Assembly: GCF_004027225.2 (NCBI RefSeq)
Contig: NC_044301.2
Coordinates: 25,751,005 to 25,815,004 of the forward strand
DNA from: Strigops habroptila
Taxonomy: Eukaryota > Chordata > Aves > Psittaciformes > Psittacidae
DNA length: 64,000 nt
Reading direction: 5' to 3'
The notes under the pieces are model-generated. The model did no database searches. It was not told the DNA's origin and worked only from the letters and a program-made list of their open reading frames with translations. Position 1 is the stretch's first letter. Every line of letters starts with the position of its first letter. The translations under genes and the position numbers were made by a program. This document shows, piece by piece, positions 34,901 through 46,900 of the stretch.

Positions 34901-37900
34901 TAATCTTAAAGGAAGGGCTTAGTTATCAGTGGGCCTTTTCAGCACCAGTTGGCCTGTAAGCTTCTATTGTTTGCAGATAATAATAGTTCTCTTGCATGAT
35001 CTTTTAAAAAAAAAAAAAAAAAAAAAACAAAAAAACAAAAAACCAAAACAACAAACCCCCCCCTCAAAAAAAAACCAAAACACACAAAAAAACCCCCACC
35101 AAACAAAAAGCCCCCAAACCAACAACAACAAAACAAGGAAAAAACCCAACATTAAATTTTAGGATTGCTGTGGCCCAGCTGAATGTGGTTGAAGTTCAGT
35201 TGTGTTTGAAGTTAAAGTAACTTACTCAGCTGCCTTTTTTTTTTTTTTTTTTTTAACTGTTAGTGCTGAAATGATGTAAGCTATCAATAGTTTTTTAGAC
35301 CGTTGACCATTAAAGTGAATATTAACCAGTTTATGAGCAGAGTAACATGTCTAATGGTCATGTGTCTCAGCTAAGACCAGTAAATTTGATTACCAGTTCT
35401 GTGTTAATATTGGAAAAGCCTTATGACTTGTTTATGAATGATTGTGCAAGTCTTATTTTCTATAATCACCTGTTTAGATCTAGGCTTAGGGACAGATGAA
35501 ACAGGGGAAGACTTTGGCATGTGGCAAGTGAAAACCATGGTGGCTATCATTTTCAGCATGCTCTCTGAGAGCTGTAGTAAGTGAACTATTAATACAGACT
35601 GCTGAAATCTTTATTTTCTGTAAGAATTGGCAGTAGTACTGTCATTCTTAAGTAATCACTGACCCTGGTTATATTTAAACTTCCTGTTTTGTTTCAGGTC
35701 ATGTATTTACTGAGCCTGAAATTGTGAAATACAAGTATGAAACAGGTCCTTGGTAAGTGCCCTTGTCACAGTTCTTTACAACCAAAGGTGAGTCTTGTCT
35801 TCAGCCAGGAAAGCTTGTGAATATTTCCCCATGGTCACTGTGAAAGTAGGTTAGCCCTGAGAACAGTAACAGGGTATTCGGCAGTCTAGTGTAGACAGAC
35901 TGTAGCTGGTATGTTGAATGCTGTACTTTAGTCCATCTCTTTAAAGTCACTGCAAGTTAAATGCTCTTTGTTCTCTAGCTTGTTTAGCACGGCAGTGAGG
36001 CTGACTTATCTTACCCAGGGGTGAAGAAATATTTGTGAACTTTCCCTAAGTCAAGAGGGGTGATAGCTAGTGCACCCTGCTGAACTACGTGGCACTTCTG
36101 AAGAGTGGTCTAATATGCTGTCTATTGCATATTGGATTTAGGGAGAGAAGAAACAGAATGGTTCTTTGAGAATGAAACATCTTAAGCATAAATTTATTCA
36201 TATTTAGGACTACCTTTGTAATCTATGCTGGATTGTTAGATCTTTCAAAATTAATCTAGTTCCTTATTACTTTTTTTATTTTTTTAAAGGAACTGCAATG
36301 TGCTGACAACATAGTGTATCTTAGGCATTACGTATATAAAAGGATTATCCCAGTTATCTTTCATTTCTTTATTGAAATTAACAGAATTAGAAGAGTCTTA
36401 ACAGCAAATACACAGATTTGCAAGTTAAATTAGTTGCAAACTGAAATTTGCTAAGATAATGGAAAACCTAGATTAAAGCTTACTTTTGACTTTTTTCTTC
36501 TTTCTGTGCAGTAGTAAACCTGAAACAGTGGACAGTGAGACAGTAGTACGTGCCAGGGGTTTGCCATGGCAGTCTTCAGACCAAGATATTGCTCGGTTTT
36601 TCAAAGGACTCAACATTGCCAAGTAAGATAATAAGAACTTGTCTTTCTTTATCACTTTGTATTTAACAAGTTCTTTTAGTATTTAACACACATCCCTCAC
36701 TAGAGTCCTCGCTTCTACCGTCTTTCCTCACCCAGGCCCCTTCCCACCCCATGGTCATGATAACCGAACAGGTTTACCAGCCTCAGGTGTGCAAGAAAGT
36801 TTTGAATTGAGTGAAGAGAAGAGACTTATGGGTTGAAAACCAACATATGTTCATTTATTGCTCGTACCTAAAGGGAGAAACTCCTACTGCATTAACCAAG
36901 GCAGAGCCCAAGCTATAGTAGAAGCTTAAATTTTGTGCCAACTCTTCAGTATTCTGATATACCTCCTAACAGGCCAGATTGAGAAACTTCCAAGTGCTGT
37001 TTGGAAGAACTTTTCTTATGACTGATGTGTGTACACCTCTGTGCATATGTGTATATACAGAGTGAGTTTAATTTAGCATATCTGTCACTTTATATATATT
37101 CTAGATTCTCAGCACTGAGAAAGCGTATTTTACTTTTATTTAGAGGTATAAGGAAATTCAAATCTGCATTTCTGAGATGATAGGAAGGTCTCGCAAACTT
37201 ACATCTGCATGGAAGTTGAGAAAGTGGTGAACAGTGTGAGATCCAAGATTCAAGCTAAGTTTATTTTTGTTGGCTTTACCTTCCAGAGGTGGTGTGGCTC
37301 TTTGTCTGAATGCTCAAGGAAGAAGAAATGGGGAGGCATTAGTTCAGTTTGTCAGTTCTGAGCAGAGAGATCTCGCACTGGAAAGACATAAGCATCACAT
37401 GGGTAGCAGATACATCGAGGTAAAAAGTAGTGACTTGAAACAAATCTTTGGAGAACAACCTGAATATTTTACAGTTTTAAATGAGAACAAACTACACTTG
37501 CATACTGGTACTTTGGGCAAAACAGAATTCTCTCGCATGTGGAAGAGTGCGCATGTGAGTTGATTGTTGTAATTTTCACGTGTGGTGTTTTTTTTAATTT
37601 CTTTTTCTCTTTAAGGTTTACAAAGCAACTGGGGAAGAATTCTTAAAAATTGCAGGAGGTAAGTGATGCTGGAATTCAGTGTTCATAGGAGTATTGCACT
37701 AGTTCCGATTTTTGCTTTGTTTTCTTGACTGAGTACCCAAATGGATAATGAAGTAACTTTTCCTGTTTTGCCTTCCAAGAATACTTGACCCTGTCAAGTT
37801 CCAGTTTCACTTGGTTGCATTTTGGCTGTGATGTTCACTGCCAGGTCTTGCCGTTAGGGAGGAAGATGAGCCTTTGCAGTAGAAGCATCTGTGTACCTTA

Positions 37901-40900
37901 TATAAGTTTGCGCTAATCCTGTCTTTGTTCCAATTTCGTTAAAATATGAGACACTTGCAGGGTAAGAGATTTTCACTTCAAAATAAATTGCAGGGAGTTA
38001 GTAGTGTCCCAGGTCTTCTGTGGGTTTGTTGCTATAGCTACTTATCTCCTGTATTCCTCCTTAATGCTTTGCTACTCCTGCATCGTATGGAATTGACTGA
38101 CCAGCATGACCTGGCTGACCACGTTGTTATCTTTCTACCAGGCACCTCCAATGAAGTGGCCCAGTTCTTATCTAAGGAGAATCAAGTTATCATCCGGATG
38201 AGAGGCCTTCCCTTCACTGCTACTCAGGAGGATGTCTTGCGGTTCCTGGGGCCAGAGTGCCCAGTCACAGGAGGGAAAGAGGGACTTCTCTTTGTCAAGT
38301 ACCCAGATGGCAGGCCCACAGGAGATGCATTTGTGTTACTTTCCTGTGAAGAATATGCACAGAATGCACTTAAAAGGCACAAAGAAATACTTGGAAAACG
38401 TTATATTGAACTCTTCAGGAGCACAGCAGCAGAAGTCCAACAGGTTGTAGCTATTGACTGAGAGACTCAAAACAGTTAAAACTTTTCTTCTAACACTTGC
38501 ATGTAAATATGTTGTAGACAACCATGAAAGTCTATTACATTAAAGATGTCAAGTTCTAGAAAGGGCAGTATGTGCTTCCTAATTGCCATAGAAAATTGCA
38601 CAGCATTGTTTTTTGGGGTGTTTTTACTGCCACTTTTTTTTTTAACATCCCTCAGATTCTAAAGTAAAAATGATGGGATAATTTTCTTCTACTTCTTCAA
38701 GGCTGACTGAAATCACATAAATAATTCTAAAAATATACTAGATTGATAGTATTGTAGCAGTGCTCCTTGAAAATCTGCAGTGTTGTCTTTAAATTCTGGT
38801 CTCTGTGTACAGAATTTCTAACATTAAATCCAAATCTGGATGCATTAAATCAGCTTTTCCTCCAACTGCTTTGTTGGAAATTAAGAATTACCAGGGTGTA
38901 TTTGATTTTTGGTGAAAGGAGTGAAATATCTCTTTTCGTAAGATGTTAATATATTTCCTTTTTTTTCCCCTATCCTTCACCGGTTCCTGTCATCATCATC
39001 TTAAAACAACCATTTTATCTTGGCACCAGCAACTCGAGCCTGTGAAAACCGTTGCATAATGGATTTTTCTGTCACAGTGACCAAGTCTGCTCTCACTTTT
39101 GTTACGGAGACCTGGATAAAACTTATATTCTACCAATCTGTCATTACTTCTTCCTCTATGACAGCTGTCTAGGGTTATACCCTAATTTTGGTTTTGCTGC
39201 TTGAGCAAGAGATGAGTTTTTAGGGAATTACAGGCTCCTTGCTTGAGTAATTACGAGAGGTAAAGCCAGCTCCCACCTACTTAGTGTTGATACAAAGTAA
39301 TTACAATATTCTATATACATATAAGGGAGAAGATTTCTGGCCTGAAATGTGCTACAAGTAGATTCTTGAAAAAAGGCTTCTGTTGAGACTAACTCCTTAG
39401 GCTGAATCAGTATTGACAAAACTAAAGCTTTGTAACCTCTTTTTTTGGTACCTCTTTAAGTGGAATGTATTTTCTTTTTTCCTGATAATCATCACTAAAT
39501 GTTTTTCAGCAGTAGATCCCAACAGCAAGTTTTGTTCCCTTTGTCATTTGGGAATGAGTCAAGAGAAAATAAAATGTTGAGGTCAAGGTGGTCTATGGTT
39601 CTTTATCCTTGTTTTTAAATATAATTCCTCCCCCCAAAACAACAAACAAGCACCCTCACTTAACTGGTCAAGTTTTATGAATTAATTAGAGACACTGTTT
39701 TTACTTATTAGTTATTTCAGGTCTTAGTTCTTTTAAAATGACTGGTTTTAATTTACCCTAATTTAAGAACTGTGACAATACTGGTTTATTAGGGTAAACA
39801 TGTTTTTTCAGATATTCCTTTTTGGGATGTTCTAAAATGAACTGTAATCTGATTTTAACTTTTTTATAATGAGATTAGAAAGGTCTGTTATTAGGGTCTA
39901 GCAAAATTAAATTTCTTAGATTTCGCCTTTCCCCTTTTGAGTTTGGAACTTTCAGATGCCCAAAAGGAAACTATCTGCGATCATTCGGTTGAAGAAGGTT
40001 TGTTTTTTGGGGTGGTTTTTTTTTTTTCCTCTGATGTTGGAAGTGGATTTACTTAAGTGTGTGAAATAGTATGGTGAGAGTTGATTTGTGCTCAGCTAGA
40101 TGATGTGTAAATCTCTATCCATGTGCTTTTTTTTTTTTTTTTTCCCCCCAAACAGGTACTTAATCGATATATGTCAACACCTCTTATTCCCACTCTCCCA
40201 ACTCCCATCATTCCTGTCATACCCCCACCATACACCATTGCCACGGGTAGCATACGTGACTGTGTCCGGCTCAGAGGCCTTCCCTACACTGCTGGCATTG
40301 ATGACATCCTGGAATTTATGGGAGATGCCACAGGAGATATCAAGCCCCATGGAGTTCACATGGTCATTAATCAACAGGTAACAGTGTTTTGGATGGGAGA
40401 GCTAACTTTCCTGTTATTGAACAGGGTTAGTAGTCAGGGCAGCTTAGCTTACCTGTTATTTGCTGTGCTTTAGGTTTTCTGTAGCCTTGAGATAATACTG
40501 TATTCTGTTTGTGTCTTTTCCTCATTTCTCTTCCCCTTTTACATACACACTTGCTTTTCTTCCTATATATGTATGCATAAGACTGGGGAGGATGAAGCTC
40601 TTTAAGGATTGCTTTATCCTGGAGGCTGTCTTAAATTGTCCCTTGTGTTTCAGGCAAATGCTGGAAATAGACAAGACAGAAATGTCTCAGGATAGCATAG
40701 CTGCTCTGTCAGCTTCAGGGTTTCTGCTCAGTGGTAGCTGGGTTGTTTGGGTGGTATCTGTGGAAAAATGAAGTTTTTCTAACTTGATTAGACACTAGGC
40801 TTTAAAGAAAGCCGATAATTTAAAATTGTGCTTTTAATGACATAATCACAGGGATAGTTTTCCATGTTGTCTTGTGTTTAAAAATAAGCTCCATTAGCCA

Positions 40901-43900
40901 CAGAAATATTGAGGTGTTAAAACAAATGAGAGAGATACTATAGTTGTTTTGTTAAGAAAGTTGTTAATATTCTATATATACAGCAATGTCTGTCAGGTCA
41001 TGCAAAATCAGACCTGAAAATCAATGTCTCGTGTAGTTACAGACTTCACTAAAGCAGGTCTGGAGTCTTATACTGTTGTATATTACCTAGAAAGTAGCTA
41101 CAGGAAGGCGAAATCGGACTTTTCCTACAGTTTACAGAATAAGAGACAGTGTTAATAACCTGCATCAAGGAAAATTCCAATTGGATGAAAAGGAAAGAAA
41201 ATGAAATAATCAGAAATAGAGATTAGTTACGCACCAGAACAGGTTCCTAGAGATGCTGTGGAATCTTAACCCCTGGGGATGTCCAGATTTCAAATGGAGA
41301 AAGCCATGAGTGTCCTGATGTAACTTGAAAGTTAGCCCTGCTTTGAACAGCTTTTGAATTAGAGGCCTCCAAACTTTGTCTCCATGCTAAATTACTCTCT
41401 TCTTGCAGAAGACGGAAAGTAGTGTTGCATTAACTGGCTGCTGGTTATGTGAGTCTTGCCTTTCTGCTCCTAAAAATAATTGTTATTAGTCACTGGTGCC
41501 AGGTGAGGAAGAACAATACAGATTGTCAGTAGGCATTTGATCTTTGTTCTTTCTGCATTTCTTGTTTTCTGGCTGTTTTAATAACAGATTGACTTATGAT
41601 TATTTCCCCCCTCCCATAGGGACGACCATCAGGTGATGCTTTTATCCAAATGAAATCTGCTGACAAAGCCTTTATGGTAGCTCAAAAATGTCACAAAAAA
41701 ATGATGAAGGACCGTTACGTGGAAGTATTCCAGTGTTCAGGAGAGGAGATGAACTTTGTTTTAATGGGTGGCACTTTAAATCGTAGTGGCTTATCCCCAC
41801 CGCCATGTAAGTTACCATGTAAGTCTCCAATTCTTCTGCTCTTTGATGCTAAAGGCTGATATGTGGTAGGTGCTGAAGCTTTGTGGCCTGTCATGGTTTA
41901 AGCCCAGCCGGTAACTCAGAACCACACAGCTGCTCGCACACTCCCCCCCTTCTTCCTCCCCCCCACTCCCAGAGGGATGGAGAGGAGAATCGAAAGAATG
42001 TAAATCCCAGGGGTTGAGATAAGAACAGTCCAGTAACTAAGGCACCACACAAAACTACCACTACCACCACCAATAATAATAATTATAAGGGAAATAACAA
42101 GAGGAGAGAATATAATTGCTCACCACCAGCTGACCAATACCCAGCCCAACCCGAGCAGCCATCTGGCCTTCCGGGTAACTCCCCCCAGTTTATATAGTGG
42201 GCATGAAGTGCTGTGGTATGGAATACCCCTTTGGCTAGTTTGGGTCAGGTGTCCTGTCTCTGCTTCCTCCCGGCTTCCTGTGCCCCTCCTCACTGGCAGA
42301 GCATGAGACTGAAAAATCCTTTATCGGAGTAAACATTACTTAGCAACAACTAAAAACATTGGTGTTATCAGTGTTGTTCTCAGGCTAAAGTTGAAAACAC
42401 AGCACTGCACCAGCTACTAAGGAGGAGAAAAATGACTGCTGCATCTGAACCCCTGACATGGCCTTTCATCTTTTGACTTGGGTTTTGCCATGATCAATAA
42501 TCATCCATCTGTATACATGCTGAGATTGAAATTGTTCCCTTTGGGCAATAACGGGACTGATCAGAGGCATTTTTATTGTATTTTTGGTGATGAGTAGAGG
42601 GTAGCAAGGCCTTGCCAGTGAAATTGTCACACACTTTGCTTTTCATGGGTGTACTGTTCTTCTGAGCTCTGCAGTAGACTTGCCTGTAGTGAAACCTACT
42701 TGGAATTAGAGGGATTTTTTAAAAGGGGGAGAAATTCTGTATTCTAACTGCTGATGAGTGCTCTTGCTATCTTGCCTTAGAGCATTGAGAAGGTACTCCT
42801 TGGGCTTACTTTTGAAGGAAAGCACCCACTGGCATGATATACTAACAGACCATAGTGGTGAAGTTGGATGGATTTTTATTTAAGATTACAGTGGACCTTA
42901 TTGTGGCACTATAATGGCACTTTACCATTCTAATTAATTTCAATACCAAATCACAAAGCAGATACTGATGTATATTTGGAAAATAGCAAAAAACCTGCCA
43001 AATATAGTATATAAAAAGAATTTGACTGCACGCCAAGCCAGACTTATACCTGATTTGTATCAGAACGCTTTGTTCATCAAAATGCATCAGACTAGTGATC
43101 TAGTGGGGTATTTTTTTCCATTTTCTAGGTCCTAAAAGTACTTTCTAAAGTTGCAGGAGGCTTACACATGAGGATCCTGGTGTCAGCAGTTGTGGATGTC
43201 CATGTGTAGCTAATCTTATGGTACTTTTGTCCCACAAAGTACAACTTCTGTTAGAAAGAACAGAGGGTGTGTTGATATGCATGCCTGCTTTCTCTATGCA
43301 CATGGCTTTATGCTGTCTTTGAATAACTGCAGTTCCCTACTTTCCATTTACATATGGACTGCTCGGCTCTAGGAGTTGTGCTCATTTCGAATGCCCCCGT
43401 TGTCATTCGTGGTGATGTAGCAGGGGTATCCAGGGGAGAGGCTAGAGAGCAGTCTTTGCACAAGTGTTCATTAATCACACCCAGATGGTATTAATCACAT
43501 TGGGATGAATAATTCATTTCCTATAGCAGAGATCTCTATTCTGATCCTTTTTTTGTTGCTGTGTCCTCATTTGTTTTTAGGTCTTTCTCCACCAGCTTAT
43601 GCTGCTTTCCAGGCAGCAGCTGTGATCCCAGCAGAGGCAGTGCTTTACCAGTCACAAGCCCTTTTACCAGCCACCAGGATTCCCCAAGCCTCTGCAGCTG
43701 CTCCTCCAACTGTTAACTACTACCCAGCTCAGGCTGCTCAGCTTTATATGAATTACACAGCTTACTATCCCAGGTAATCCCTAGACTTAACTGCTTCTCT
43801 TCACATTTCATCTCAGTGGTCACCTGTGAACAGCTCTTAAACTTGTTCTTCTGGTGCAGATAATCCTGGGAACTTGATGTTCATCAGCAGAGGCAGTAGC

Positions 43901-46900
43901 CATTTTAACTGATTCTCTGTGGCCTCATAATGAAGTTTGGCTTTTCTGTGGGTTCTGTTTGAATTTCATGATAATGTTGGTCTAATATTTAAGTGTGTTT
44001 GTCACCAGAGCAATGTTGTCAAGGTGGTTCTGTTTCTTGGACAAATGAGAAGCTGTGTCAATACATGCCTCTACCCTCACTTTATTCTTGTACTTACAAT
44101 ACTGTTTCCATACTGAAAGACTCATCATAGGTGTGTACTAGATTTGATTTCTTATACCACTGAGATTAAAGAATACTTTACATGTTTCAGCAAAGCAGAT
44201 AATCTCCACCTTTTCCCTTCCCACAGATGGCATCAACATTGCTCACTGAAGTCTGGTGCTTGGGGAAATTGCTTGTTTGTTGATAGCTCTTAGGCTTCTG
44301 ATACTTACTAGCCTGAGTATCTGGTAAATTGCTAGGTGGGCCCTGACCAGATTTGCTACTTTACCCACCATTTTGTGGCTCAGAAGTACCAGATTTGGGC
44401 CCTTGCCTACTTTTTATACTATGATTTTCCCTCTTCTCCCCACTTTTTTTCTTTATGGTTTTATCAACAATCTTAGAACAAGTCATCTGCAGTTACTATT
44501 TTTCTCCTCCCCTGTGAACTAACAAATGCCACTCTTTGTCTTCAGCTACAAATGTTAGCTATTTTTCTTTGCCTCCCTTATCTAAAAATAAATTATCAGA
44601 TGCTGAAGGAAAACTTAAAAAAAGTCCCCAAAGCAGTCCACATCAGGGCTGCTTGGTTTTCCATGATTTTTTGGCTTATTCTCAAATTTAAGTTATTTTC
44701 ATCTTTGCCTATTTCAAGTACTAAACCAAGTTATTTTCATAATAACTTTGCCTTTCTTTCAGTCCTCCAGTATCCCCCACCACAGTGGGGTATCTTGCAG
44801 CTCCTTCAGGAGCTGTAGCTGCTGCTGCTGCCACTGCCACCCACGCTCCGATTCTGCCCCAGCCTGGAGCATTGGTCCGTATGCAGGGCTTGCCATATAA
44901 CACAGGAATGAAGGAGATACTCAGTTTTGTCCAGGGGTATCAGGTCAGTATGCAGCCCCTCTCCTTGATATTGAATTTAGACCCCTGAGTAATGATCAGT
45001 GGGGATCAAACTGAGCAAGTGGGTGCTCTTGGAAATTACTGAACAAGTGTGCAAACTTAATGTTGGATATTGAACTGGCAGACCAAAGACAAGAAGCCAG
45101 GAGGAAGCAAAGACATGACACCTGACCCAAAGTAGCCAAAGGGGTATTCCATACCACAGCATGTCATGCCTGGTATATCAATGGGGGGGAGTCAGCCGGA
45201 AGGCACAGATCACTGCTCAGGTCAGGCTGGGTGTCGGTTGGCAGGTGGCGAGCAATTGTATTCTGCATCACTTGTGTTTGGGGTGGTTTTTATTTGGTTT
45301 TTTTTTTTCCCATTTCCCCTTTTTAGTATTATATCCTCTCCCCTTGTTATTTCCCTTATTATTGGTGGTAGTAGTAGTGGTTTTGTATTATACCTTACTT
45401 ACTGGACTGTTCTTATCAACCAGTGGAATTTACATTGTTTTGATTCTCCTCCCCATCCGGGAGCAGGGAGGGAAGAAGGTGGGGGGGGGGGGAGTGAGCG
45501 AGCAGCTGCGTGGTTCTGAGTTATGGGCTGGGCTTAAATCATGACAGTCCTTTTTGGTGCCCAACGTGGAGCACGAAGGGTTGAGATAATGACAGATCTG
45601 ACCAGCGTGTGTCTAATCATATTTGCGATAAGCATTCATTGTTTTGGATTAATAGTCACTTGTCACAATGTTGATTTATTTGCTCTCAGAGTTGTTGTGC
45701 TTGGTCTCAGAGTATATCATCATTTCATACCTTACTTGCAACCAGTATTTGCTGTTTTAACGTTGAGTGGCTGGGGGGCCTGGGCTAATGTTCTCGTTTC
45801 GCCATTCTTCATGGTAATGGCTTGTAAGACAACAGACGCGTTGATCGTGAAACTGGGCTCGTATGCATCCTCAGTGTGGTCATCATTTTTAAGAAATGCA
45901 CATCCTTCCCCCCCCTCCCCCCCCGGAGGGTCAACTTATGGAGGAGATAGTCCCTTACGCCCTCCGCTCCCCCACCAGGCCATTTACAGTAGGCATAGAT
46001 TCTGGAAAAGTTAAAGATCTTGAATATGCTTTCAATGCCCTTGAAAGCACCCTGCCTCTTTTGCTGGGAACCAGCTTGTTGCTGCATATGCTCTCTCTGT
46101 TTTGCCTATGGCATGACCACCCTGAGAATGCCCGATCTTGTCTGATCTCGGAAGCTAAGCAGAGTCCGGCTCAGGTCTTGTCTAAGGTTAAACAACTATT
46201 TAAGAATACTACTTAGAGATCTTCACTGAGGCTGGACAGTCATGAGTGGGCAGGGTGTGTGGGATCATACTGGCAAGCTCCTAGGCCAGCTGTACCCTCC
46301 AGTGCTTTGGAATTTTACTCCTGAACAAATGCGGAATCCAGAAAAATTAGCAGAACACTTGGACAAGGTATGCTGTCATCCTGGCAATACCAGAGAGGGA
46401 CAAATCATGGCAATGTGCTGGGGCTTAGTCTACACCTATAGGGCCCTGTTCTGTAAGGAGCAGGAAAAAGATGTCCCTGCATCTGATGGCAAAGCAACAG
46501 ATAAGGCAGCTACTCCAACTCCAAGCACAGCAGCTGCCATAACTCCAGTGACAAGCACAGCAGCCAGTCAAACCCTGACAACAAACACTGCAGCCACTCC
46601 AGCCACTCCAGTGAAAGACATTGTAGCCATTCCAATCCCAGTGACAGACACTGCAGCCACTCCAATTCCAATGAAAGACACACTGCAGGTCAACCAAAGG
46701 ATCAATCCATGCCAGTATCAGTCGCCCCTATAAGCGAGAAGTAAATGAAAGGCATGAAAAACTTGTGCGGTGAAGGAAGGTGAAGACTCAGCGCACGAAC
46801 TAGAGGGGGCGAAATCTGAACAAGAGGAACTAGTACAACAAACAGAGGAAGAGGTAATTTTTGCGATCCCTGATGTTGACTGAGCTGCAGAATATGCGAA

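Noticed and set aside
37946..38141. Extension of ESRP2 exon 10 upstream in the same open frame
   Set aside because: The segment is not ESRP-like and a good acceptor (ctaccag) lies at 38141, giving the correct phase.
46104..46175. A functional 5S rRNA gene
   Set aside because: Only about the first 70 nt are present, box C and the 3' half are missing, and the piece lies inside an ERV at the same place in two copies.
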